A DNA stretch of 49,640 nucleotides from Lachnospiraceae bacterium (GTDB lineage Bacteria; Bacillota; Clostridia; Lachnospirales; Lachnospiraceae): NCBI GenBank assembly GCA_011959925.1, contig BLMD01000182.1, positions 1-49,640 of the forward strand, in the 5' to 3' direction. The notes below the pieces were generated by a model, which searched no databases, was not told the DNA's origin, and worked only from the letters and a program-made list of their open reading frames with translations. A program made the position numbers and the translations under genes. Positions 23,882 through 32,605 of the stretch are shown here, one piece after another; position 1 is the first letter of the stretch, and each line of letters starts with the position of its first letter.

Positions 23882-25194
23882 AAAAGAAGATTAATGTACA
23901 GTTTATGGCGCTTTGTGCCGCTGCCATCGTGATTACGGCGCTTGTGTCCACAGCATTGTTTTATAATGTTTTAGAGGATCAGGTATTTGCCGATTTAAAG
24001 GCATATGCGCATATCATTCGGCAGACGGATCCGGAAAAACTTACGATTGGAAAAGATGAAATGCGGATCACCTGGGTGGATCGGGACGGCAGCGTGCTCT
24101 ATGAGAGTCAGGCAGACGGCGCCGCGATGGAAAACCACAGCGGCCGCCCGGAAATAAAGCAGGCAAAACAATTCGGTATGGCGGTAAATGTCCGCTGGTC
24201 GGCAACGCTGTCCACGCACACATTTTATTATGCGGAACGGTTAGAGAACGGGAGCGTGCTGCGGATTGCAAAACAAAGCGGCAGTATTTCCAGGGTTATG
24301 GTGAATACGGGGCTGATTATTCTGGCGATTTCACTGGCAACATTTCTGCTGTGCGCATTTCTTGCGCATTATCTGACAAAGCGGATGGCGGAACCGATCG
24401 AGCGGATGGCGGAGAATCTTCTGCTTTTGGACAAGTCGGAAGTATATGAAGAAATCCGTCCGTTTGTGATCACGATTAAGGAACAGCATAAAAATATACT
24501 GCGGCATGCCAAGATGCGCCAGGAATTTACGGCAAATGTTTCCCATGAATTAAAGACGCCCTTAACGGCAATTTCCGGCTATGCGGAGCTGATGGAAAAC
24601 GGGATGGCGAAAGAAGAAGATATTCGGCATTTTGCAAAGCAGATCCATGCCAATTCCAGCCGTCTGATCATGTTAATCAATGATATTATAAAGCTTTCTG
24701 AGCTGGACGATGAGGAATTTAAGATTCCGTTTGAAACGTTCGATCTGTTTTTGCTTGCCGAAAATACGGTGGATATGATGGAGCTTCCTGCAAAAAAGCA
24801 GGAAGTAAAACTGATTCTTTCCGGAGAACATGTGATGCTGTATGCCGGAAAAAATTTAATCGACGAACTGCTGTATAATCTTGTCAGCAATGCGATTCGG
24901 TATAATGTCAAAGGGGGCACGGTATGGATCCGCATAAGAAACGCAGACGCTCAGCCGATGCTTGAAGTAGAAGATACGGGAATCGGAATCCCCGGAGAAC
25001 ACAGGGAACGCGTATTTGAGCGGTTTTACCGGGTCGATAAAAGCCGTTCAAAATCAACCGGCGGTACGGGCCTTGGGCTTGCAATTGTCAAACATATTGT
25101 CGTACAGCATCAGGCGGAGCTTACATTGGAGAGCAGCGAGGGCGCGGGCACAAAAATAATTGTAAAATTCCCGTTTCAGGCTCCTAAATTGTGA
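23878..25194 (+). CDS. Sensor histidine kinase, PhoR-like
   Basis: 438 residues. Two membrane segments (~8-30 and ~140-164) enclose an extracytoplasmic domain of about 110 residues. A HAMP-like linker, HisKA with His223 (NVSHELKTPLTA) and HATPase_c follow (NLVSNAIRYN, DTGIGIP, FERFYRVDKSRS, GGTGLGLAIVKH). It overlaps the response regulator by ATGA and should phosphorylate it. The short extracytoplasmic region and lack of a PAS domain differ from E. coli PhoR but are common in Firmicutes. Phosphate-limitation sensing is inferred from context. Confidence 0.9.
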   Translation: MKKKINVQFMALCAAAIVITALVSTALFYNVLEDQVFADLKAYAHIIRQTDPEKLTIGKDEMRITWVDRDGSVLYESQADGAAMENHSGRPEIKQAKQFGMAVNVRWSATLSTHTFYYAERLENGSVLRIAKQSGSISRVMVNTGLIILAISLATFLLCAFLAHYLTKRMAEPIERMAENLLLLDKSEVYEEIRPFVITIKEQHKNILRHAKMRQEFTANVSHELKTPLTAISGYAELMENGMAKEEDIRHFAKQIHANSSRLIMLINDIIKLSELDDEEFKIPFETFDLFLLAENTVDMMELPAKKQEVKLILSGEHVMLYAGKNLIDELLYNLVSNAIRYNVKGGTVWIRIRNADAQPMLEVEDTGIGIPGEHRERVFERFYRVDKSRSKSTGGTGLGLAIVKHIVVQHQAELTLESSEGAGTKIIVKFPFQAPKL

Positions 25195-25209
25195 TATAAT
25201 TGATATAAT
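25192..25209 (+). promoter_or_regulatory. Tandem extended -10 elements
   Basis: The 9-mer TGATATAAT occurs twice back to back; each copy is a TGn-TATAAT extended -10. The first begins at the kinase stop codon. No -35 is visible for either. They would drive the zinc-ribbon gene. Confidence 0.5.
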
Positions 25210-25240
25210 AAAGAAAGCGGATCAGAAAGGAGTACGGAAT

Positions 25241-25678
25241 ATGGATTTTTTTGAAAGACTTGGGGATACCATCGTAAGTGTGAGCAGAGACGTGACGCAG
25301 AAAGCAAAGGACGTTTCGGGCATTGCAAAACTGAAACTGGATATGAAAGCAAAAGAAGACTTTATCAAAGAACAGTATGCGGCGCTTGGAAAATGGTACT
25401 ATCAGGAACACAAAGAAGAAGAAGGCGAGCAGAAAGCATGGATCGAACACATCGATGAAGCGCTGGAAGCAATTGCGCAGATGGAGCTTAAAATTCTCGA
25501 ATTGAAAAAAGCGAGAGTCTGCCAGGAATGCGGCGCGCAGGCATCCGATACGGCGGAATACTGCAGCGTTTGCGGTGCAAAGCTTGTCGTAGTCGTAAAA
25601 GAAGATGTGCCGGAAGCGGACGTTGCTGCAGAAGAACCGAAAGAAGAAATCAAAGACGACGATCTTCAAATGCCTTGA
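25241..25678 (+). CDS. Zinc-ribbon domain protein of unknown function
   Basis: 145 residues. The N-terminal two-thirds is an amphipathic helical or coiled-coil region (ERLGDTIVSVSRDVTQKAKD, then repeated acidic helices). A double-CxxC zinc ribbon follows at about residues 91-110 (CQECG...CSVCG), with an acidic disordered tail. It has no signal peptide or membrane span. The family is common in Clostridia without an assigned role; similar proteins are called zinc-ribbon or YtxH-like, but I cannot place it further. AAAGGAG precedes the ATG. It follows the PhoR-like gene but may have its own promoter, so membership in the phosphate module is uncertain. Confidence 0.75.
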   Translation: MDFFERLGDTIVSVSRDVTQKAKDVSGIAKLKLDMKAKEDFIKEQYAALGKWYYQEHKEEEGEQKAWIEHIDEALEAIAQMELKILELKKARVCQECGAQASDTAEYCSVCGAKLVVVVKEDVPEADVAAEEPKEEIKDDDLQMP

Positions 25679-25703
25679 CAGATTGCGCTTGGCATGGTAG
25701 TCT
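25675..25703 (+). promoter_or_regulatory. Promoter of the metG T-box leader
   Basis: -35 TTGACA overlaps the TGA stop of the zinc-ribbon gene, followed by a 17-nt spacer and -10 TAGTCT (25698-25703). Transcription would start near 25710, giving a leader of about 380 nt. Confidence 0.65.
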
Positions 25704-25709
25704 GAAACA

Positions 25710-26067
25710 AGTGAAATGCGGTGAAAAAGAGAGTACGTGAAATGGAAGTTTACAGAGAAATCTCTACTGCAGGCGGATCGAACTGTTTTTTGCCGGGGAA
25801 ATACCGGCAATTGTCCGAACAAAGGGCAGCAGGGAGATCGTTTGTGGGGCTGTGAGGAGATGACGGAAGTTTTACGGAAGATGGCTTTGGAGCAGACGGG
25901 ATGAACCGTAAGCAGGATAATCCCGGACAGGTCCGCCTGTTACAGCGGAAGCATATCGGAACGAACCGGTACGCACGGAGGTCTGTGCCGTAAGGCATCG
26001 ACGAATGGAAGTGGTAACACGGGAGTAACGTCTCGTCTTCAACAATGTTTGGGGACGGGACTTTTTT
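25710..26067 (+). promoter_or_regulatory. T-box riboswitch leader of metG
   Basis: This fills the gene-free stretch before metG. Near its 5' end GAGAGTA resembles the AGTA motif of a T-box Stem I, and a strong hairpin (TTGCCGG / CCGGCAA, 25790-25810) lies in the middle. At the 3' end the T-box AAGTGGTAACACG (26009-26021) offers TGGT for an ACCA tRNA tail. A terminator pairs GTCTCGTC (26030-26037) with GACGGGAC (26054-26061) before six T. Several ATG triplets could be the Met specifier; I could not settle which by eye. Low charged tRNA-Met supply should allow read-through into metG. Confidence 0.85.
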
Positions 26068-26092
26068 ATTACAACAATGTAAGGAGGCAGTT

Positions 26093-28057
26093 ATGAGCAG
26101 CAGAGGAAAATTTTATATGACGACCGCGATCGCTTATACGTCCGGCAAGCCGCATATCGGCAATACGTATGAAATCGTGCTTGCAGACGCGATTGCAAGA
26201 TTTAAAAGGCAGCAGGGATATGATGTGTATTTTCAGACCGGAACAGACGAACACGGACAGAAGATTCAGGAAAAAGCAGAGGCGGAGAATATCACGCCGA
26301 AAGAGCATGTGGATAAGATCGCAGCCGAAGTAAAGCGGATCTGGGATCTGATGAATACTTCGTATGACAATTTTGTTCGTACGACTGACGCAGACCATGA
26401 AGCACAGGTACAGAAAATTTTTAAGAAATTATACGATAAGGGTGATATTTATAAAGGAGCTTATGAGGGTCTCTACTGTACGCCCTGCGAGTCGTTTTGG
26501 ACGCAGTCACAGCTGGCAGACGGCAAATGCCCGGATTGCGGGCGTGAAGTAAAGCCCGCAAAAGAAGAGGCGTACTTCTTTAAAATGAGCAAATATGCCG
26601 ACCGGCTGATCGAGCATATTCATACGCATCCGGAGTTTATTCAGCCGGCGGCCCGCAAAAACGAGATGATGAACAATTTTCTGCTTCCGGGGCTGCAGGA
26701 TCTGTGCGTATCGCGGACATCGTTTCGCTGGGGGATTCCGGTGGATTTCGACCCGAAGCATGTCGTGTATGTGTGGCTGGATGCGCTGACGAATTACATT
26801 ACAAAGATCGGGTATGACGCAGACGGAGATTCCGGTGCATTGTTCCGAAAAAACTGGCCGGCGGATCTGCATTTGATCGGAAAAGATATTATTCGTTTTC
26901 ATACGATATATTGGCCGATTTTCTTAATGGCGTTAGACCTTCCGCTCCCGAAACAGGTATTCGGACATCCCTGGCTTCTCCAGGGAAACGGCAAGATGAG
27001 CAAGTCCAAAGGAAATGTGCTGTATGCGGATGAATTGGCGGAATTTTTCGGCGTGGACGCGGTGCGCTATTTTGTACTGCATGAAATGCCGTTTGACAAC
27101 GACGGAATCATTACCTGGGAGCTGATGGTGGAGCGCATGAATTCCGATCTTGCCAATACGCTGGGAAATCTGGTCAACCGAACGATTTCCATGAGCAATA
27201 AATATTTCGGCGGCGTTGTGAAAAACAGCGGCGTAACGGAAGCGGTTGACGAAGATTTGAAAGCCGTGGTAACGCGGACGGCGGCGGCAGTGGAAGCAAA
27301 AATGGATCAGCTGCGCGTGGCGGACGCTATGACAGAGATTTTCAATCTGTTTAAACGCTGCAACAAGTATATTGATGAAACGACGCCGTGGATTCTTGCA
27401 AAAGAGGAAGCGACGCTGCCAAGACTTGAAACCGTGCTGTATCATCTGGTCGAGAGTATCTGCATCGGCGCGTCCCTCCTTAAGAGCTTTATGCCGGAAA
27501 CAGCGGAAAAAATTCTTTCTCAATTGCATGCAGAAGAGATTCCGTTTGAAGAACTTGGAACGTTCGGACATTATGAAAGCGGCGGCAGGGTAACGGAGAA
27601 GCCGGAAATTCTGTTTGCAAGGCTGGATTTGAATGAAGTGCTCAAAAAAGTGGAAGAGCGCTATCCTGCGGAAGAAGAAACGACGCAGGCAGCAAACGAG
27701 GAAGAAGCGGGGATTGATATTGAGCCGAAAGAGGAGATTACATTTGACGATTTTATGAAAATGCAGTTTCAGGTCGGCGAAATTCTCGAATGCAAAGCGG
27801 TAGAAAAGTCAAAGAAACTGCTTTGTTCCCAGGTGAAAATCGGCAGCCAGGTAAAACAGATCGTATCCGGCATCCGAAAGCACTATACGCCGGAGGAAAT
27901 GGTCGGTAAAAAGGTCATGGTTCTTGTGAACTTAAAACCGGCAAAACTGGCGGGCGTGCTTTCGGAAGGAATGCTTTTATGCGCGGAAGACGAAAACGGA
28001 GAGCTTGCGCTGCTTACGCCGGATAAGAATATGCCGCCGGGAGCGGAGATCTGCTGA
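26093..28057 (+). CDS. metG: Methionyl-tRNA synthetase
   Basis: A class I synthetase that charges tRNA-Met and initiator tRNA (EC 6.1.1.10), 654 residues. HIGH appears as HIGN in SGKPHIGNTYE, KMSKS as KMSKSKGN. The connective peptide has a zinc knuckle of two CxxC pairs (CTPC...CPDC). The anticodon-binding helical domain follows, then a C-terminal EMAP/Trbp111-type tRNA-binding domain (~555-654: FQVGEILECKAVEKSKKLL, VSGIRKHYTPEEMVGKKV), which supports dimerisation. AAGGAGG precedes the ATG at 26093; an in-frame start at 26045 lies inside the T-box terminator and is rejected. Its stop is 4 bp from the end of the opposing ABC permease gene. Confidence 0.97.
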   Translation: MSSRGKFYMTTAIAYTSGKPHIGNTYEIVLADAIARFKRQQGYDVYFQTGTDEHGQKIQEKAEAENITPKEHVDKIAAEVKRIWDLMNTSYDNFVRTTDADHEAQVQKIFKKLYDKGDIYKGAYEGLYCTPCESFWTQSQLADGKCPDCGREVKPAKEEAYFFKMSKYADRLIEHIHTHPEFIQPAARKNEMMNNFLLPGLQDLCVSRTSFRWGIPVDFDPKHVVYVWLDALTNYITKIGYDADGDSGALFRKNWPADLHLIGKDIIRFHTIYWPIFLMALDLPLPKQVFGHPWLLQGNGKMSKSKGNVLYADELAEFFGVDAVRYFVLHEMPFDNDGIITWELMVERMNSDLANTLGNLVNRTISMSNKYFGGVVKNSGVTEAVDEDLKAVVTRTAAAVEAKMDQLRVADAMTEIFNLFKRCNKYIDETTPWILAKEEATLPRLETVLYHLVESICIGASLLKSFMPETAEKILSQLHAEEIPFEELGTFGHYESGGRVTEKPEILFARLDLNEVLKKVEERYPAEEETTQAANEEEAGIDIEPKEEITFDDFMKMQFQVGEILECKAVEKSKKLLCSQVKIGSQVKQIVSGIRKHYTPEEMVGKKVMVLVNLKPAKLAGVLSEGMLLCAEDENGELALLTPDKNMPPGAEIC

Positions 28058-28061
28058 TGTT

Positions 28062-29237
28062 TTAGGCTTTTTGCCGAAGGCTTTTATATTTCGATATGGC
28101 AAGCGCTAAGGAAAACAGTGCGATGCCGTAGAGAACCAGGATTCCCAGATGAGCCCGGTAGGCATGCATTGTAAACGGTTCTCCGCCAAAACCGGAGATC
28201 AGGTCGTTGTTTTTGATATACCAGTAGAGCGGCAGAAATTTGGAAAAGGCGAGCACGCCTTTTCCTAACATCTGCTGCGGAATAAAAATTCCGCACAGAA
28301 AGCTCATGCCAAGCGTCAGGATATTGTTAATCATATTGATCGTGTTTCCGGAAGGCGCAAAGCAGCTGACAATAAGCGAAATGGAAACGCCGACCGGAAG
28401 CAGCAGAAAACTGTTTGCAATACACAAAAGCCCCTCTTTGGAACATATGGCCGATCCGTAGAGGATTCTGGAAGTTACGATAAATAAGACCCAGATACCC
28501 AGACAGTAGAGCGTACTGCCTAAGGCGATCTGCAGATTGCGGCTCAGCAGGCTTGTGGAAGAACAGGAAATCCGCTTTGCCAGGTTTTTTTCCTGAAAAA
28601 TCGTTAAAATCGGCGTCAATCCGGTCAAGATCATACTGATGATCACATAGGCAAGAAACTGGTAAAAATAATAGACAGCAGACATGCGGGAATCGGTTTG
28701 CGTATCATCTTCCGGTTTCAGGAGCTGCACCTGGTTGGAAGAGGCTGCAAGCTCTGCGGCAGTGTGAGAAAGCGCGTCTTTTGGGGTAAATCCGCCGGCA
28801 AGGCAAAGCCGCAACGTCTTTAAGTAAGAATCGATCTGCTCGTCGATAAACGCGCTGCTGTATACGCCCGGAATCTGAACCGTTTCGTATAAATTCTTTT
28901 TTTCTCCAGCAAACAGATCTTCTTCAAATCCTTCCGGCAGAATCAATACATAGTCTAAAGTGCGGTAAAAGAGCTTATCGAGCAGGACTTCTTTTTCCTG
29001 CGCAAGCGGCGTGAGCGTATGCATGGACTCCAAATACTCACACAGCGCCCCTGACGCATCGGAACCGTCTTTATCAATAATCCCGATATCCAGCGCGGCT
29101 GTCCGGAATGAAGCATGTTCCTTATTCGTGTTAAAATTGGTGGCTGCGACTGCAATCGTGCAGAAAATAACAAAATACATCAGATTGATCGGCAGATATT
29201 TTCTGGCGGATTTTAAAAATGCTTTAAAGACTTGCAT
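28062..29237 (-). CDS. ABC-2 type transporter permease (second permease of exporter)
   Basis: 391 residues. One N-terminal membrane segment (~18-34, PINLMYFVIFCTIAVAA) precedes a large extracytoplasmic domain (~35-190), then a cluster of about five membrane segments (~190-385), the ABC2_membrane_3 layout. It overlaps the previous permease gene by 14 bp and has AAGGAGG upstream. It is last in an ATPase-permease-permease operon opposite a DesK/NarL-type two-component pair. That set matches LnrLMN-like exporters for antimicrobial lipopeptides or polyenes and related antibiotic-resistance pumps; the substrate is not known. Confidence 0.83.
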   Translation of the reverse strand: MQVFKAFLKSARKYLPINLMYFVIFCTIAVAATNFNTNKEHASFRTAALDIGIIDKDGSDASGALCEYLESMHTLTPLAQEKEVLLDKLFYRTLDYVLILPEGFEEDLFAGEKKNLYETVQIPGVYSSAFIDEQIDSYLKTLRLCLAGGFTPKDALSHTAAELAASSNQVQLLKPEDDTQTDSRMSAVYYFYQFLAYVIISMILTGLTPILTIFQEKNLAKRISCSSTSLLSRNLQIALGSTLYCLGIWVLFIVTSRILYGSAICSKEGLLCIANSFLLLPVGVSISLIVSCFAPSGNTINMINNILTLGMSFLCGIFIPQQMLGKGVLAFSKFLPLYWYIKNNDLISGFGGEPFTMHAYRAHLGILVLYGIALFSLALAISKYKSLRQKA

Positions 29238-30390
29238 ACGTTTTCCTCCTTATCATCAAACAGCCCAAAACGGTAAAACCTGCGGAAATAAACAGTAAAA
29301 CGGCAAGATTTGCGCCGTACCGCGCGGTTATGCCGTAAATATTTAATGTTAAAAAGCTGTCGGAAATTAAAACGGCGGGATTGATATCGTTGATCAGCGG
29401 ACAGAATTTTTCAACCGTCATCCGCATATTATCAAACATCAGGCCGCTTAAGAAGCAGCAGAGAAGCGATGCAGAAATCATAATGCCGTTTTTGGCGGCT
29501 TCGCTGACCCTGCCGATACTGCCGATAAAAAATCCGAACGAAACGCCTACGATACATCCGATCCAGGCGGTCAGCAGAATCAGAAACAGATTTGTTCCAA
29601 ATTCAACTTTAATTACGTAAACGAGATACAGTATGTTTACGACAACGCACAGAAACTGTGACAGCAGGCAGGATAACAGCTGCGCCGTGACGGAAAGAAA
29701 TTTGCTGTTCGGCGAAATACATTTTCTTGCCCCGAGCGCAGAAAGATTTGCCTGATGGTGCATGGCAATATAGGAACCGGCAAAGGAAGTAAACAGGCAT
29801 GCCATTGCAATCAGATTAAAAAAGTATTGTATGATGCTGTCCATATTGCCGGGCGTAAGAGAAAGCGCGGTTTTGTAGGAATCTTTTGTCTGGAGCATGT
29901 CAAGGATGTCATTTAGTTTTTCCGGAGACTTCTGCGCGATTTTTTCTATAATGCCTGCGCCCGTGCGGTATTCCCGTAAAATGGTTTCTAAAATGCTCTG
30001 TTCTAAAGCAAGCGTCGCCGCGGCGGCGTTTTCGTTCGGCGCGCAGTGCAGCGTGACGTCTTTTCCGATTTTAAAAATTCCGCGTACCGTGTTTTCTTCC
30101 AGCAGGGCGACGGCGTGATCCCAGTCGGTAACCGTCAGCTCTAACAGAGGCGTGCCGTTATCTTCTTCGCTCAATGTGTGCAGCACTTCCCGGAACGGTT
30201 CGTTTTCGGATCCTGTTTCCAGGCAGACCGCCGCCGGAATCGTATGGAAATTTTCTGTCGAATTGTTCAGGTTTCCAAAGGCGACGTGGAACAGCGTTCC
30301 TAAAATCATCGGAAACAGTAATACCCAGAATAATTCTTCTTTTTGCCGCAGCACGCGGATCCATTCATATTTAAATTCATGTAAAAACAA
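29224..30390 (-). CDS. ABC-2 type transporter permease (first permease of exporter)
   Basis: About 388 residues with the same one-plus-five membrane layout as its neighbour: a first segment in EELFWVLLFPMILGTLF, an external domain to ~180, then membrane segments including SIIQYFFNLIAMACLF and a terminal LAVLLFISAGFTVLGCL. The two permeases probably form a heterodimer with the ATPase. The longest frame begins with an ATG overlapping the ATPase stop, but its first codons are themselves the ribosome site (GGGGAGGA). I therefore favour the TTG at 30390, 6 nt after that site; the ATG at 30408 is the alternative. Confidence 0.8.
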   Translation of the reverse strand: MFLHEFKYEWIRVLRQKEELFWVLLFPMILGTLFHVAFGNLNNSTENFHTIPAAVCLETGSENEPFREVLHTLSEEDNGTPLLELTVTDWDHAVALLEENTVRGIFKIGKDVTLHCAPNENAAAATLALEQSILETILREYRTGAGIIEKIAQKSPEKLNDILDMLQTKDSYKTALSLTPGNMDSIIQYFFNLIAMACLFTSFAGSYIAMHHQANLSALGARKCISPNSKFLSVTAQLLSCLLSQFLCVVVNILYLVYVIKVEFGTNLFLILLTAWIGCIVGVSFGFFIGSIGRVSEAAKNGIMISASLLCCFLSGLMFDNMRMTVEKFCPLINDINPAVLISDSFLTLNIYGITARYGANLAVLLFISAGFTVLGCLMIRRKTYASL

Positions 30391-30404
30391 GTCGCTTCCT
30401 CCCC

Positions 30405-31352
30405 TCATGCGTTGTCGCGCAGCTCTTTTCCGGTAATCTCTAAGAAGACGTCGTTTAACGTCGGAAGTTCGGAATACACACGGTCAAAGGAAAGATTGTG
30501 CTGCTGTAGATATTCCAGTATATGTACCAGATTATGCCGTCCGCCCGTGCACTGAATATTGAGCTGGCAGTCGGAATAAGCGGCGTTTGACACATGAGCA
30601 AGCGCACGGATACCCCGCAGATGTTCGTCAGAAAGCATGGGAACTTCGATTTTGATCTGTTCGCTTTTCTTAATCATCTGCTTCAGCTCGTCGGAAGTGC
30701 CGACGGCGATATTTTTGCCGCCGTCCATAATGGCGATCCGTGTGCAGATCTGTTCCACTTCTTCCATATAATGTGAGGTGTAGATGATCGTAGCGCCTTG
30801 CTTGTTTAAGTCGACGATGCCCTCTAAAATTTTATTCCGGCTCTGTGGATCGACGGCGACGGTCGGTTCGTCTAAAATAATGAGCTTCGGTTTGTGGGCG
30901 ATGCCGCACGCAATATTTAAACGGCGCAGCAGGCCCCCGGAGAGCTTTTTCGGATAAAACTTCCGAAATTGTTCCAGTTCGACAAAGGAAATGGCTTCTT
31001 CCACGTATTTCTGCCGAAGACGTTTGTCTTTGATGTAAAGTCCGCAGAAGTAATCGATATTTTCATAGACGGTCAGTGTGTCAAAAACGGCGACGTTTTG
31101 CATAACGATGCCAATCTGCCGTTTTAAATCATAGCTGTCGGGGCGCATCGTTTCTCCAAAGACTTCGATACTTCCTTTATCAAAGGAAAGAAGCGAGAGA
31201 ATGCAGTTAATGGTTGTTGTTTTGCCGGAACCGTTCGGACCAAGGAGACCGAAAATTTCGCCTTCGCGGATCTCGATGTTGAAATGGTCTAGGGCGATAA
31301 AATCTTTGTATCGTTTGACAAGATTTTCGATTTTAATCACAGGTTTGCTCAT
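30405..31352 (-). CDS. ABC transporter ATP-binding protein (drug/peptide exporter)
   Basis: 315 residues. Walker A GPNGSGKT, Q-loop MQNVAVFD, signature LSGGLLRR, Walker B LIILDEPTVAVD and H-loop TSHYMEE are all present. The C-terminal extension of ~90 residues is typical of the DrrA/CcmA-type ATPases that serve ABC-2 exporters. The ATG at 31352 is preceded by AAAGGA; a longer frame adds nine residues that encode that site. It is the first gene of the exporter operon, divergent from the two-component pair that probably controls it. Confidence 0.92.
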   Translation of the reverse strand: MSKPVIKIENLVKRYKDFIALDHFNIEIREGEIFGLLGPNGSGKTTTINCILSLLSFDKGSIEVFGETMRPDSYDLKRQIGIVMQNVAVFDTLTVYENIDYFCGLYIKDKRLRQKYVEEAISFVELEQFRKFYPKKLSGGLLRRLNIACGIAHKPKLIILDEPTVAVDPQSRNKILEGIVDLNKQGATIIYTSHYMEEVEQICTRIAIMDGGKNIAVGTSDELKQMIKKSEQIKIEVPMLSDEHLRGIRALAHVSNAAYSDCQLNIQCTGGRHNLVHILEYLQQHNLSFDRVYSELPTLNDVFLEITGKELRDNA

Positions 31353-31444
31353 AAGAAATTCCTTTCTGTCATGTTTCATAGATTTATACCGTTACTTTAT
31401 AAAATTGTTTAAAAAAAAGAAAGTGAACAGAATCACCGGCGTGC

Positions 31445-31458
31445 ATGACAAATGTCAT
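31445..31458. promoter_or_regulatory. Palindrome ATGACA-AA-TGTCAT, probable response-regulator operator
   Basis: A 14-bp palindrome with perfect 6-bp arms lies midway between the divergent ABC operon and the two-component genes. Two-fold symmetric sites of this kind are typical for NarL/LuxR-type dimers. It is centred roughly 57 bp upstream of the likely start of the kinase transcript. Confidence 0.6.
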
Positions 31459-31473
31459 TTTTTAAAGATACTC

Positions 31474-31502
31474 TGTTCATGTTACAGGGGGTTTGGTACA
31501 AT
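31474..31502 (+). promoter_or_regulatory. Candidate activator-dependent promoter of the two-component pair
   Basis: A weak -35 TGTTCA (31474-31479), a 17-nt spacer and -10 TACAAT (31497-31502). The poor -35 together with the palindrome upstream fits regulated expression. Confidence 0.45.
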
Positions 31503-31525
31503 GAAGGCAAAAAGGAGCGGATGCG

Positions 31526-32605
31526 ATGGAGGTATTTACCGATAAATTGATATTGCTGGGGTTTTGCATGTTTCTGCTATTGGGAGTAAATGAGGCCAGG
31601 GAGCCGGTCATTGCATTTCTTTTCGCAGTTACCGCGGGGGCGCTCGGTAATTATATAGAAGAAAAACGAGAAAGATATGTGTTGTACGCCCTGTTTTTTG
31701 CGTCGGCTCTTGTTTGGCCGATGGTTCTTTTGCTGTTTCCGGTCGTGCTGTATGATATGCTGCGCCGGAACGATTTCTTGTGGACTGCGCCGTTTTTTGT
31801 TCTGGCGCTTTTGTATCTTCCGGTGACCGCAAAGTGCGCCGTTTATTGGGTGGCGACATCGGCTCTTTGTGTTTGGCTTTCTTATACGACGGAACAAAAG
31901 AAGCGTTTGAAAGATGCATTGATCCGTATTAGGGACAGCGGCGCAGAGCTGAACCTGACGCTGATGGAGAAAAATAAAGTGCTTTTGGAAAAACAGGATT
32001 CCGAAATTTATCTGGCGACGCTCAAAGAGAGAAATCGGATTGCGCGGGAAATACACGATAACGTCGGACATATGCTGTCCCGGTCGTTGCTGATGACGGG
32101 AGCGCTTTTGACGAAGGAGAGGCAGGGGGAAACGTACGAGCTTCTTCTTCAGATAAAAGATACGCTCAATTCGGCGATGGACAGTATTCGCCAGAGCGTG
32201 CACAATCTGCATGAGGATTCGGTTGATTTAAAACAGGCGGCGTATGAGATTGCAGAATCTGCCGGTTTGGATTTTGAAGTGAAACTGGATTTTGACATGA
32301 CAGACGCCGTTCCGGGACGGGTGAAATACTGCCTGATTGCCGTCGCAAAAGAGGCGGTTTCCAATGCCGTAAAGCACAGCAACGGGAAAAAGATGGTGAT
32401 TTGCTTTCGAGAACATCCGGGATTTTATCGGCTGTCGGTAGAAGATAACGGTACGAATGCAAAAGTAAGGCCGGAAAAAGGAATCGGCTTACAGAATATG
32501 AGGGAACGTGCAGATTCGCTGGGAGGAACGATATTGTTTCGTGCGCAGGACGGGTTTGCCGTATTTATGACAATTCCAAAAACGGAGGAGATCTTATGCG
32601 AGTAG
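31526..32605 (+). CDS. Sensor histidine kinase, DesK/HisKA_3 family
   Basis: 359 residues. Four to five membrane segments fill residues ~5-120 with very short external loops, so the signal is probably sensed within or at the membrane. A coiled-coil linker leads to HisKA_3 with His177 (RNRIAREIHDNVGHML) and a HATPase_c domain (AKEAVSNAVKHSNG, VEDNG, GIGLQNMRERA). AAAGGAG precedes the ATG. It overlaps its response regulator gene by 10 bp. The divergent ABC exporter is the likely target; LnrJ of Bacillus, which senses linearmycins, is the closest functional analogue I can name by arrangement. Confidence 0.9.
   Translation: MEVFTDKLILLGFCMFLLLGVNEAREPVIAFLFAVTAGALGNYIEEKRERYVLYALFFASALVWPMVLLLFPVVLYDMLRRNDFLWTAPFFVLALLYLPVTAKCAVYWVATSALCVWLSYTTEQKKRLKDALIRIRDSGAELNLTLMEKNKVLLEKQDSEIYLATLKERNRIAREIHDNVGHMLSRSLLMTGALLTKERQGETYELLLQIKDTLNSAMDSIRQSVHNLHEDSVDLKQAAYEIAESAGLDFEVKLDFDMTDAVPGRVKYCLIAVAKEAVSNAVKHSNGKKMVICFREHPGFYRLSVEDNGTNAKVRPEKGIGLQNMRERADSLGGTILFRAQDGFAVFMTIPKTEEILCE

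Noticed and set aside
26045..26092. N-terminal extension of metG
   Set aside because: Lies within the T-box terminator; AAGGAGG marks the later ATG.
28058..28095. Possible terminator between metG and the ABC permease gene
   Set aside because: Only a 3-bp GCC/GGC stem with short T runs; too weak to call.
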